Assembly: GCF_000463015.1 (NCBI RefSeq)
Contig: NC_022247.1
Coordinates: forward strand, 2,170,001 to 2,234,000
Source: Variovorax paradoxus B4
GTDB taxonomy: Bacteria > Pseudomonadota > Gammaproteobacteria > Burkholderiales > Burkholderiaceae_C
DNA length: 64,000 bases
Direction: 5' to 3'
In this document: positions 8,930-17,015 of the stretch, one piece after another
Position numbering within the stretch: position 1 is the first letter of the stretch
How the letters are laid out: each line of letters starts with the position of its first letter
Program-made: the position numbers and the translations under genes
The notes under the pieces: generated by a model
What the model was told of the DNA's origin: nothing
Databases searched by the model: none
What the model saw: only the letters and a program-made list of their open reading frames with translations

Positions 8930-9149
8930 CTTTAGTTTCCAAAAGTCAACCGGCGCGCTTCAAGCCGTCGCGCTGTGGTTGCACGCTTGGGTACTTGCTC
9001 GTGGGTAACCCATCCGCCAGGCACGGGCTGAGAAATGGCTGGAAGGCGGGCCCTACAGAGGGGCCGAGGGCACCGGGACCTGCCGGATTCCTTCTGGCTG
9101 CGAGACCTCGCATGGAGGCGGGCGTCCAGAAGCAATCAACAACAAGGAA

Positions 9150-9270
9150 CGGCAGTCCGTTGGGACTGCCGGCGCTCGTTATGCTGGATCAGCGGTCGCT
9201 TCTGACTTACAAAATGTATCGTGAAGTACTGGCTGTCACAGACCGCTGATTGCATTTTTAAAGCGGTTTT
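9150..9270 (+). other. Cluster of strong inverted repeats with competing pairings
   Basis: CGGCAGTCC (9150-9158) pairs with GGACTGCCG (9163-9171) around a 4-base loop. ATCAGCGGTC (9188-9197) is exactly complementary to GACCGCTGAT (9241-9250). The second arm can instead pair through ACCGCT (9242-9247) with AGCGGT (9262-9267), which runs into a short T tract. The two pairings exclude each other, as in attenuators. No coding frame here is convincing. It could be a small RNA or a structured leader of the downstream capsule transcript. On the minus strand the first hairpin is followed by a T-rich stretch and could terminate the micro-protein transcript. Confidence 0.35.
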
Positions 9271-9404
9271 GCCAACTCCATCACGGATTTCCGTAGGGAA
9301 AAAGGCCTCAAGGCGTTTAAACGCACCGTCACGAGGACCGTCCCGCAGTGACGCGTGGCAACAACGGTCGCTTGCCCAAGCTCCGTGAGGCAGGGCTGCC
9401 GGCG

Positions 9405-9503
9405 TCAGTCGTCAGACCGCGAAACCTGGAGCAGACACATGACCAGGACACCCAGGAAGGCGCCAGCTACGAAGATTCCGATGTCAATTGCGAAGGTGTA
9501 CAT
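9405..9503 (-). CDS. Predicted 32-residue single-pass membrane micro-protein
   Basis: The frame encodes a short peptide with a hydrophobic core (IDIGIFVAGAFLGVLVMCLL) followed by a polar SRSDD tail, a typical bitopic inner-membrane micro-protein. An ATG at 9503 opens it. A TTG four codons upstream has a better-spaced GGGAGGG Shine-Dalgarno and may be the true start. Tiny membrane proteins with the same pattern are widespread in phages and bacteria, but I cannot name a family with certainty. It sits alone in the pilus-capsule intergenic region. Confidence 0.5.
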   Translation of the reverse strand: MYTFAIDIGIFVAGAFLGVLVMCLLQVSRSDD

Positions 9504-9774
9504 GGGGGTAAACAACAAATGCCCTCCCGAAAGGCTCTTTTTGGAGCATTGGATATGTCGCACCTGACCATCTGCTGATCGCTGATGTCCATCCCCTGGG
9601 TATTACAAAAAAATGGGCCGCCTCCCCAATACGAGTGATGACAAGCTGCTCGCTTCTTCCCTCAACCTCGCGCAACTGTTTCCAAAATATCTATGTGTCC
9701 TGACAAGGACATCCATCACATTTCCTGGAGAAGATGGGTTGCAAAAGGTAAAACACGTTAGATACCTCTGAAAA
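9504..9774. other. Intergenic DNA without a supported gene
   Basis: This stretch between the micro-protein and the wza promoter region holds only short overlapping frames with no recognisable product. It includes an A7 tract near 9606 and a weak TGTCC/GGACA hairpin near 9697. I see no RNA gene. Confidence 0.4.
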
Positions 9775-9790
9775 AGTGATCCGCGTCACT
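9775..9790. promoter_or_regulatory. CRP-family-type palindrome upstream of wza
   Basis: AGTGA-TCCGCG-TCACT is a perfect inverted repeat with the GTGA-N6-TCAC core bound by CRP/FNR-superfamily regulators, many of which control exopolysaccharide in beta- and gammaproteobacteria. It lies about 130 bp upstream of the wza start. The regulator and position relative to the transcription start are unknown. Confidence 0.5.
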
Positions 9791-9915
9791 AGTTGAATAC
9801 AAACGTTTAGCAACAAAAGATAAAATATCGGTACGAGATAGGGTATTCAGCAACAGGCTGCGACCTCGAAAGGGTCGGCTGGCTGGGCTGAAGCAAACAA
9901 ACGAGGGGGTCAGTT

Positions 9916-11073
9916 TTGAGACGAGAAGTAAACGCGGCGGCATGGGCCGCCGCTGTGGTGTTGGGTGCCGTGCTTCAGGGCTGCACCGTCGTGCCGGGCA
10001 TGGGTACTGTGGAGCCGTACCAGGTCGCTGAAGACCTGCCGCCCAAGTTCCAGTACCTGCCCGACGCAGCACCCGAGGACCGGATCACCCCCATCACGCC
10101 AGCCCTTGTGCGCACCCTGGCCAAGGCCGGGCCCAAGAACGTGCCGCCGGAAGTGCGGGCGCTGTTCGGCAAGCCGCAGCGCTACACCATCGGCCCCGGA
10201 GACGTGGTCGGCGTCATCGTGTATGACCACCCCGAGCTGCTGCCCAATGCCGGCGCAGTCATCTCGCAGCAGGCCGACCCCACCGGTGTGAGCGTGGCAC
10301 CGGGCTTCATCGTCGATTCGTCGGGCGAAATCGCCTTTCCGTATGTTGGTCGCGTCAGGGTTGCGGGCCTCACCGAGGCCGAGGCGGGCGACCTGATCTC
10401 CAAGCTCATCGTCACCCAGGTGCGCGAGCCCGAAGTAACGGTGCGCATCCAGTCCTTCCGCAGCCGCCGTGCCTATATAGAAGGCGAAGTGCGCGTGCCG
10501 GGCTCGCAGATCTTCACCGACGTGCCCATGACGCTGACCGAGGCCATCAACCGGGCCGGCGGCATTACCGCCAACGGCAACCGTGCGGCCGTGACCCTGG
10601 TGCGCGACGGCAAATCCATCGACATCGACCTCACGCGCCTGCGCGAAGCCGGCCGCGACGGCAACGACATTCCCCTGAGGAACGGCGACACCATCCGCAT
10701 CGGCCACCGCGAAGACGCCAAGGTGTACGTGATGGGCGAAATCCTCCGCCCATCGGCACTGACAGTGCGCAGCAACGGCCGCCTCAACCTGAACGAAGCG
10801 CTCGGCGACGCAGGCGGCCCGGTGCTTACCACCTCCAACCCCGGCCAGATCTACGTGATTCGCCAGGGTGCCACCGGCTTGCCCGCAATCTTCCACCTGG
10901 ACGCCAAGAACCCAGCCGCAATGGTGCTGGCCAGGCAGTTCAGCCTGGAGCCGCAAGACGTGGTCTATATCGACCCGGTGCCGCTCGTGAAGTGGAACCG
11001 TGTGGTCAGCTTGATTCTGCCTTCGGCTCAGGTAGTGAATTTGGGCAGTGAAGTGGGAGATCGATTCCGATAG
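9916..11073 (+). CDS. wza: Outer-membrane polysaccharide export lipoprotein (Wza/GfcE family)
   Basis: A 385-residue lipoprotein forming the outer-membrane export channel for capsule or exopolysaccharide. A lipobox (VLQGC, Cys23) follows a hydrophobic signal. The Poly_export domain begins around residue 88 (RYTIGPGDVVGVIVYDHPELL) and ends its first unit with PYVGRVRVAGLTEAEAGDLI. Two SLBB-type units follow (RRAYIEGEVRVPGSQIF and AKVYVMGEILRPSALTV). The C-terminal VVYIDPVPLVKWNRVVSLIL is the amphipathic helix of Wza. The start is TTG 9916 with GAGGGGG six bases upstream. It heads the plus-strand capsule operon; its periplasmic partner Wzc is encoded on the opposite strand at 21.3-23.6 kb. Confidence 0.93.
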   Translation: MRREVNAAAWAAAVVLGAVLQGCTVVPGMGTVEPYQVAEDLPPKFQYLPDAAPEDRITPITPALVRTLAKAGPKNVPPEVRALFGKPQRYTIGPGDVVGVIVYDHPELLPNAGAVISQQADPTGVSVAPGFIVDSSGEIAFPYVGRVRVAGLTEAEAGDLISKLIVTQVREPEVTVRIQSFRSRRAYIEGEVRVPGSQIFTDVPMTLTEAINRAGGITANGNRAAVTLVRDGKSIDIDLTRLREAGRDGNDIPLRNGDTIRIGHREDAKVYVMGEILRPSALTVRSNGRLNLNEALGDAGGPVLTTSNPGQIYVIRQGATGLPAIFHLDAKNPAAMVLARQFSLEPQDVVYIDPVPLVKWNRVVSLILPSAQVVNLGSEVGDRFR

Positions 11074-11328
11074 GTACCGATCTATAGCGTGACCGGCCAC
11101 GCTTTAACCCACCCGCAGCCGGCGCAACTTTTCTCATTCTCTTGATCGTGAAATTCGCAGCGATTGGCAGCGAGGAGGATTTGTGCGCCCAAAAAAACCG
11201 TCTCAAGGCAATTTTGATTTCGATGTTCGTCATCAGAAATTGATCGTGGTCTTGGTCTCACATCAGAAAACGCTCGCAGCGACTTCGGCGACGGCGTAGT
11301 TCGTAATTTACATATACGGGGTCAATGT

Positions 11329-12036
11329 ATGAGCGAGAACGAAGAAACTGTAAATGGGTATGCAGCCAATTTTGTTGATCCGGGTCTCAGGCCGAAGAGG
11401 CGGCACTCGACGCATCCTGCTTGGGAAAAGGTAATCAAGCGAACGATAGACATTGTGGCCGCTGTGATATTTATCGTCATCCATAGCTGGCTTTACTTGA
11501 TTCTATGGCTGGGCGTTCGTTATACAACGGGTTCTCCAGCCATCTACAGCCACCGTCGCGTCGGTCGCGGAGGCAAGGAATTTAACTGCCTTAAATTCCG
11601 ATCTATGTTGGTAAATTCTGCCGAGATTTTAGATCGACATCTAGAAGAAAACCCCGAAGCCAAGGCCGAGTGGGAGCGCGATTTCAAGTTGAGAGATGAT
11701 CCCCGTATTACCAAATTCGGACGCATTATTCGCAAGACCAGCTTGGACGAACTCCCGCAATTCTGGAACGTACTTCGTGGCGAAATGAGCCTCGTTGGTC
11801 CTCGTCCGGTGATTGCCAAAGAGTTGGAGCAGTATTACGGCGGCGCTGCAATATTTTACTCAAGCGTTAAACCGGGGATTACTGGTCCCTGGCAAGTAGG
11901 CGGACGGAACGATCTTGGCTACGACGAACGGGTAAGACTGGATGTTGGCTATGCGCGCAATTGGTCGCTGGCAGGGGATTTGCTGATCATCGCGAAAACA
12001 TTTGCTGTGGTAATCACAAGACGCGGTTCCTATTAA
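11329..12036 (+). CDS. Initiating undecaprenyl-phosphate sugar phosphotransferase
   Basis: A 235-residue bacterial sugar transferase that starts repeat-unit synthesis by moving a hexose-1-phosphate to undecaprenyl phosphate. It has one hydrophobic segment near residues 35-60 (KRTIDIVAAVIFIVIHSWLY), then the catalytic region with SHRRVGRGGKEFNCLKFRSM, RKTSLDELPQFWNVLRGEMS (the DELPQ motif), LVGPRP and GITGPWQVGGRN. It lacks the four extra N-terminal membrane helices of full-length WbaP/WcaJ, so it is a short PglC-like or WecP-like form. The sugar used cannot be told from sequence. ATG 11329 is preceded by GGGGTCA. Confidence 0.92.
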   Translation: MSENEETVNGYAANFVDPGLRPKRRHSTHPAWEKVIKRTIDIVAAVIFIVIHSWLYLILWLGVRYTTGSPAIYSHRRVGRGGKEFNCLKFRSMLVNSAEILDRHLEENPEAKAEWERDFKLRDDPRITKFGRIIRKTSLDELPQFWNVLRGEMSLVGPRPVIAKELEQYYGGAAIFYSSVKPGITGPWQVGGRNDLGYDERVRLDVGYARNWSLAGDLLIIAKTFAVVITRRGSY

Positions 12037-12085
12037 GCTGGCACTGCTCTTGAATTGTTCCGTCTATATTGTTAACGAGAATCGA

Positions 12086-13219
12086 ATGAATATCTTGATT
12101 TCAGGCGGTGCCGGCTTTATCGGCAGCGCATTGGCGATCGCCTTGGTTAGCAGAGGCGATCAGGTCACCGTACTCGACAACCTTTCGCCTCAAATTCACG
12201 GTGAAGATCCGCAGTCATCTGCCTTGGTACGGCGTCTGCCTTCCTCGGTGCGCTTGATTCAGGGAGACGTTCGAAGTCGCGAAGACTGGGCGAATGCTTT
12301 GTCTGGTCAAAACGTCGTCATACACCTGGCAGCGGAAACCGGCACAGGGCAATCGATGTACGAGATCGATCGCTACGTGGATGTCAACATTCGCGGCACG
12401 TCGCTGCTACTCGACATCCTCGCCAAGAAAGAAGCCGGTAGTGAAACCGTCCGGCGGCTCGTCGTGGCTTCCTCCCGCGCGATCTATGGCGAGGGAAAGT
12501 ACAAAGGCCGCAACAGCTACGTCTATCCCGGCGCACGCGATCCGGGCGATCTGAGCAATGGCATCTTTGACTGCCGGGATCCGGAAAGCGGCGACATCGC
12601 AGTAGCCGTTCCTACCGACGAAGATTCGAAGATCCATCCCAGTTCCATCTACGGCATCACCAAGCAGGTGCAAGAACAATTGATACTCACTGGTGGTGCC
12701 AGTCTCGGTATCCCCAGTGTGGCACTGCGCTATCAGAACGTGTATGGGCCAGGCCAGTCTCTGAAGAATCCGTATACCGGCATCCTCTCGATCTTCTCGA
12801 CTCTGCTCCTTCAGGGCAAAGACATCAATATTTTCGAGGATGGCAAGGAAACCCGCGACTTCGTCTACATCGACGACGTGGTCAGCGCCACTCTTGCCGC
12901 CATCGATGCCGATGTGAGCGGCGCCGCCTACAACGTTGGCACCGGCCAGGCCACCGACGTGTTGAGCGTCGCGCAGGCGCTGAGAGCCAACTACGGCAGC
13001 GACGGCGAAATCAAAGTTACCGGCAACTTTCGCGTGGGCGACATCCGCCACAACTTTGCCGATCTGACTCGGGCTAAGTCCGACCTTGGCTTCGTGCCAG
13101 CAGTGGACTTTGCCCATGGTGTGAAGGCGTTTGCTGACTGGGTGCAAACCCAGGAAGTCAGCGATTCAGGCTACGAGCGATCCGTCAGCGAGATGCGTAG
13201 CAAGGGGCTGCTGAAGTGA
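12086..13219 (+). CDS. NAD-dependent nucleotide-sugar epimerase/dehydratase
   Basis: A 377-residue extended short-chain dehydrogenase. The NAD-binding motif ISGGAGFIGSALA opens the protein, the catalytic Ser/Thr lies in VASSRAIYGEGKY, and the YxxxK pair in IHPSSIYGITKQVQEQ (about residue 200). An insertion between them (residues about 140-185, YVYPGARDPGDL) resembles the cysteine-bearing insert of dTDP-L-rhamnose 4-epimerases such as WbiB, but here most of the cysteines are missing. The substrate is therefore uncertain. I placed the start at ATG 12086, where the Rossmann strand begins; the frame extends 12 codons upstream. It supplies a sugar for the capsule repeat. Confidence 0.85.
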   Translation: MNILISGGAGFIGSALAIALVSRGDQVTVLDNLSPQIHGEDPQSSALVRRLPSSVRLIQGDVRSREDWANALSGQNVVIHLAAETGTGQSMYEIDRYVDVNIRGTSLLLDILAKKEAGSETVRRLVVASSRAIYGEGKYKGRNSYVYPGARDPGDLSNGIFDCRDPESGDIAVAVPTDEDSKIHPSSIYGITKQVQEQLILTGGASLGIPSVALRYQNVYGPGQSLKNPYTGILSIFSTLLLQGKDINIFEDGKETRDFVYIDDVVSATLAAIDADVSGAAYNVGTGQATDVLSVAQALRANYGSDGEIKVTGNFRVGDIRHNFADLTRAKSDLGFVPAVDFAHGVKAFADWVQTQEVSDSGYERSVSEMRSKGLLK

Positions 13220-13311
13220 GTTTCCATCCAACAACGAGCGATCTCGTGTCGGAGAAGGTGTCTCATCCTCCGGCTTTCCATCGCTCCGCTTAATTCTCCG
13301 CGCCACAAGAT

Positions 13312-14343
13312 ATGTCCGTCCTCTTCATTTCGTCCAGTTTCTTTGGCTACGCCAAGCACATAAAGAACGAACTGGAAAAGAAGTTTGAAAATGTCTTCTG
13401 GTATGAAGACAGGCCTTCGACCAGTTTTCTCGGGAAAGTAAAAACAAGACTACTTCCCGGCATTGCGGAGAAAATGGCTTTTCGCTATTTCAAGCGCATT
13501 GCCGAGGAGAATAGAGATAAGAATATCCGGGAAGTTTTTGTCATCAAGGGTGAATCCCTTTCGGTCGAATCGATAAAATACTTGAGAAAGGTATTTCCTG
13601 ATGCCATTTTCAGACTGTATTTTTGGGACGGCTACAAAAATATGCCGTCCTCTTCATTTGCGAAGGTCGATCACTTCGACGTGGCGCTGAGCTTTGATCC
13701 GGTCGATGTAAAAAATGACTCAAGGCTGAAATATCGGCCTTTATTTTTTGTTAGAGACTATCAAAACAGTCGGCCGATCACCCCCGATATCGACTTGCTA
13801 TTTGTTGGTACCGCGCATACCGATCGATATAAGATTGTCAAGAAAATTGATGAATCTTTGACGGGGTCTGGTGTGAATTTTCACAAAGTACTTTATTGCC
13901 CCAGTCGAATCATATATTGGGCAAGAAGGGTATTTGATCCGAGTTTCTGGAGTGTCAAAAAGGACGATTTTATATTCAAGCCAATTTCTCACAAAGAGTT
14001 ATCTGGCCTTATGGCAAGAGCGGGCGCGGTTCTAGATATCGAGCGAACCGCTCAAACTGGCTTCACGATGAGGACGCTGGAAATTCTCGGGTCCGCAAGA
14101 AAACTGATCACGACTAATCCCAGTGTTCTTGGTGCGAGTTTCTATGATCCAAAGAATGTCTTGGCGATTGATCGTAAAAATCCTGCAATACCAAAAGATT
14201 TCCTAAGATCGCCGCGCATTGATGTTGACGAAGCTATCGTTGCCTACTACTCGATAGCTGCCTGGGCGGATGAGATTTTTGGTGACTTGCCAAAGGTTCG
14301 GGCGAAACTCCCCGAGCAGCAGATGCCGACACTCGTGGATTAG
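13312..14343 (+). CDS. Glycosyltransferase-like protein (CgeB-type) of the capsule core
   Basis: A 343-residue protein that begins with a short Rossmann strand (MSVLFISSSFFGYAKHIKNE). Its C-terminal block GAVLDIERTAQTGFTMRTLE followed by SARKLITTNPSV resembles the donor-site region of CgeB-like and related GT-B glycosyltransferases. The middle contains IDLLFVGTAHTDRYK. No catalytic residue can be assigned with confidence. It is the first gene of the AT-rich, serotype-specific part of the locus and probably adds one sugar of the repeat unit on the cytoplasmic face of the membrane. Confidence 0.65.
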   Translation: MSVLFISSSFFGYAKHIKNELEKKFENVFWYEDRPSTSFLGKVKTRLLPGIAEKMAFRYFKRIAEENRDKNIREVFVIKGESLSVESIKYLRKVFPDAIFRLYFWDGYKNMPSSSFAKVDHFDVALSFDPVDVKNDSRLKYRPLFFVRDYQNSRPITPDIDLLFVGTAHTDRYKIVKKIDESLTGSGVNFHKVLYCPSRIIYWARRVFDPSFWSVKKDDFIFKPISHKELSGLMARAGAVLDIERTAQTGFTMRTLEILGSARKLITTNPSVLGASFYDPKNVLAIDRKNPAIPKDFLRSPRIDVDEAIVAYYSIAAWADEIFGDLPKVRAKLPEQQMPTLVD

Positions 14344-14427
14344 TTCCTGTTTTTTAATATTGCTGGTCAATGAGTTGGTTGACAATAAAATCCATCCATA
14401 TTTCACGGGCCCGAACTGAAAAATAAT

Positions 14428-15726
14428 ATGCGAGCAATAAAATTCGCCGCGCCAAGATTGCGATATAAATCGATTCTTTTGTGGATTTCGTTTGCAACTG
14501 CATTCATTTCTGGGCTGTATGTTGAGACACCCGTCGGGATCCTGTTTTTCGCCTATTTTGTGATGGCGGCGACTTATGTTCCGATGGTGATATTCAACCG
14601 ATCATTTGGTGTCACCAAGGATTTTGTTTTCTTATTTGTTCTCCTTCTTCTCGTCTCACTGATCAGCGTGCTGCTCACGTATGAGAGTTATGGAATGTTC
14701 GTAGAAAGAGTAATTTCTGCGAGCGCAAAAATCGTGTTACTCATGTTTTTTGTTGTTTATTACTACTCGGCATATCGATTAACAGGTAAGTCGGTCGGTG
14801 CGTTTTTTGAAAAGTACCTGCAGGTTGCAGCTTTCTTTTCATGGCTGGGTATCGCCCAGCAACTATTTTTTGTTGTTGCCCAAGTTGACATATTTTTTCC
14901 ATTCACCGAAGGCGCCAAAGACTACGGGGTTTATTTGGGTGTTGCTGGACTGAGTGTTGAACCGGCGTTCTATGCATGTGCGTTGGTTCCTGCCGCTGCT
15001 TATCACATGTCCAGTTTCGTTCGCCACTTTAAGGTGAGCCTGAGCGGAGCAGCAGTCATCGTCGCCCTGATATTTTCAACTTCATCTCTCGGATATCTTG
15101 GCCTGTTTGCAGCGGTAGTGATTTCGTTCTTGACTGGGTTAAGTCCAAAAAAACTCTGGATTCTAAGTTTTACGATTCCATTTGCGCTGTTCGGCGCATA
15201 CAAGTTGTCCGAAACCGAATTCTTTCAGTTGAGGTGGAACGATACTGTCTCCATGCTCGCTAACACTCAATTGACCGTAGATGATGGGATCAACATTAGT
15301 ACCTACTCTGCGGTGGTAAATGCGTCCATCGCCCAGCGCTCCATTGAAGATAATTTTGGAGTAGGAGCGGGATTTGGGATGTATAGCGTCGTATTTGACA
15401 AATACATTGACAATTATGAAATGCCGACATACCGCGATGAACTCCCGGGTCGAGGTTCTGCGACGTCGATGTTGAGTCGCCTAACGGCAGAGCTTGGAGT
15501 AGGGGCTTGGCTGTTTATCTGTCTTTTTTTCTATTGGAGCTGGCGAGTCATCAGGTCTGAAAACTATGCTGCGATAAGCATCGCATGCCTGTCGAGTTTG
15601 ATCATTATTCTTCTTCGGATGGGGGAGTATTATGCCAATGGCATCGTCTTTGTGTTTCTTTTGATTTACTTGATGCACAAGGAATTGCGAATTCTCAGGC
15701 GAATCGAGCGAAACTCTCTTACTTAA
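14428..15726 (+). CDS. wzy: Wzy-type polysaccharide polymerase
   Basis: A 432-residue polytopic membrane protein with about 11-12 hydrophobic segments, for example ISFATAFISGLYVETPVGIL and FLFVLLLLVSLISVLLTYES. A large periplasmic loop at about residues 275-345 (DDGINISTYSAVVNASIAQR, then GVGAGFGMYSVVFDKY) is typical of Wzy. These proteins share topology rather than sequence, so the call rests on topology and position between glycosyltransferase and flippase genes. It would link lipid-borne repeat units in the periplasm. There is no strong Shine-Dalgarno before ATG 14428. The gene is markedly AT-rich relative to the flanks. Confidence 0.8.
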   Translation: MRAIKFAAPRLRYKSILLWISFATAFISGLYVETPVGILFFAYFVMAATYVPMVIFNRSFGVTKDFVFLFVLLLLVSLISVLLTYESYGMFVERVISASAKIVLLMFFVVYYYSAYRLTGKSVGAFFEKYLQVAAFFSWLGIAQQLFFVVAQVDIFFPFTEGAKDYGVYLGVAGLSVEPAFYACALVPAAAYHMSSFVRHFKVSLSGAAVIVALIFSTSSLGYLGLFAAVVISFLTGLSPKKLWILSFTIPFALFGAYKLSETEFFQLRWNDTVSMLANTQLTVDDGINISTYSAVVNASIAQRSIEDNFGVGAGFGMYSVVFDKYIDNYEMPTYRDELPGRGSATSMLSRLTAELGVGAWLFICLFFYWSWRVIRSENYAAISIACLSSLIIILLRMGEYYANGIVFVFLLIYLMHKELRILRRIERNSLT

Positions 15727-15738
15727 AGTGCCGTGCTG

Positions 15739-17004
15739 ATGAATTTGCAACGGCTCGCGGCGGTATTAAATACTCTCGTTTTGCGCGGCGCGGGGGCGGC
15801 TGTCGCAGTCTTATTTACTGTTCTAGTTTCTCGCTACTTGGAGACAAGAGACGCAGCTCGTTTTTTTCTGCTATTCAATATTAGTGTCATCGCGGCCGTG
15901 TGCTATCGCTGGGGGTTGGACGAAGTCATCATCCGGCGCGTAGCTTCTGCTTCCGCTTCCGAAGTTTCCACATTGAGAATGCACTTAATTGTTATTTCTC
16001 ATCGACGCGTACTCACGTGGACAGGATTGTCATTGATTCTGTCTTTGGCGCTGCAGCAGCCGAAAATAAGTTTAGTGCTTTATGGATTCACGTTTACTGA
16101 AGCTCTCGGCCTTTCGGTTGCATCCGCGCTGATTGCACTTTCTGCATGTGCAGCTCGTGCTTACCAAGGAGAAGGACGTACAAACCTTGCCACATTTCTC
16201 TTGAATATTGTGGTTCCCCTTTTCTCTCTTTTCGGATTGCTATTACTGATGGCCGGGGGCTGGCGCGCCAACGCGGAGCAGCTTTTTTTTCTGTACACAG
16301 CCATTGTTTTTTTTGTGTACTTGAGCGTTATTGCGACTTACAGATCACCTTTATCAGTATTAGTGCGATGCACTAATAGTCTAGATGCTGCCGATCGGAG
16401 GGCAGATTCTCGTGCAGCTAACAAGCTCGGCGGAGTAGTTTTGGCGCAGCAAATTTTGGGCTGGACCGCCTTGCTTGTAGTGCCAACCGTCTATGGCGCG
16501 GAGCTTTACAAAGGTTTCATGGTGGCGCAGAAAATTTCAACACTTATCAGCTTGGTAATGTTGGCGATTAACTTCACATTCTCTTCACGCTTCGCTGTTC
16601 TGCATGCTGAAAGAAAATTCAATGAATTACGAAGAATCATAAGGATTTCGTTCTTTACAATTCTTGGCGCCAGCATTCTGGCATCTATCGCCATCATGCT
16701 ATTTCGCGAGCAGATTTTCGCGTTCGCTCGAATAGAGAAAAATATGGATGCCACACTTGTGGTGTTGCTATTTAGTCAAGTGCTTTTTTCAGTTGCCTCA
16801 CTCTTTTCGGTGGTGCTAAGTATGTGTCGAGACGAAAATTTCCTATTGATTTCGCAGGGCGCAATAAACTTCATTGGGGTTCTTGTGTTTTTTTGTTTAA
16901 GTTATTTTTTTGCGATCGAAATGGCTTGTGTTTCTTTTGTACTTGGCTATTTGGCGCTCTCGTTGATATTGGGTGTACGGGTGCGTAATATCACTGTCGC
17001 TTGA
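15739..17004 (+). CDS. wzx: Wzx-type flippase for lipid-linked repeat units
   Basis: A 421-residue polytopic protein of the MOP/polysaccharide-transport superfamily, with about 12 hydrophobic segments starting at GAGAAVAVLFTVLVSRYLET. The early motif RDAARFFLLFNISVIAAVCY is characteristic of O-antigen flippases. It would translocate undecaprenyl-linked repeats to the periplasm for Wzy. I prefer ATG 15739; a GTG two codons upstream (15733) is possible. Two T8 runs lie inside the gene at about 16283 and 16307. Its stop overlaps the TTG of the next frame (TTGA). Base composition is AT-rich. Confidence 0.82.
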   Translation: MNLQRLAAVLNTLVLRGAGAAVAVLFTVLVSRYLETRDAARFFLLFNISVIAAVCYRWGLDEVIIRRVASASASEVSTLRMHLIVISHRRVLTWTGLSLILSLALQQPKISLVLYGFTFTEALGLSVASALIALSACAARAYQGEGRTNLATFLLNIVVPLFSLFGLLLLMAGGWRANAEQLFFLYTAIVFFVYLSVIATYRSPLSVLVRCTNSLDAADRRADSRAANKLGGVVLAQQILGWTALLVVPTVYGAELYKGFMVAQKISTLISLVMLAINFTFSSRFAVLHAERKFNELRRIIRISFFTILGASILASIAIMLFREQIFAFARIEKNMDATLVVLLFSQVLFSVASLFSVVLSMCRDENFLLISQGAINFIGVLVFFCLSYFFAIEMACVSFVLGYLALSLILGVRVRNITVA

Positions 17005-17014
17005 GGGGGGGGGG
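17005..17014 (+). repeat. Ten-G homopolymer at the start of a glycosyltransferase gene
   Basis: An uninterrupted run of ten G follows the wzx stop codon and lies directly before GTG 17016. Runs of this length are prone to slipped-strand change. Here it would alter the ribosome-binding region, or the frame if TTG 17001 is used. Confidence 0.8.
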
Positions 17015-17015
17015 T

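Noticed and set aside
8932..9135. 67-codon minus-strand frame upstream of the pilin gene
   Set aside because: Arg/Ser-rich, no Shine-Dalgarno and no motif; the AT-rich promoter interrupts it.
4779..9190. A 16-base identical string (CTCGTTATGCTGGATC) in the tip-protein gene and in the pilus-capsule intergenic region
   Set aside because: Expected about once by chance in 64 kb. One copy is coding and the flanks do not match.
9313..9324. GCGTTTAAACGC palindrome in the pilus-capsule intergenic region
   Set aside because: Exact but isolated, not placed at a promoter or gene boundary. Kept only as a note.
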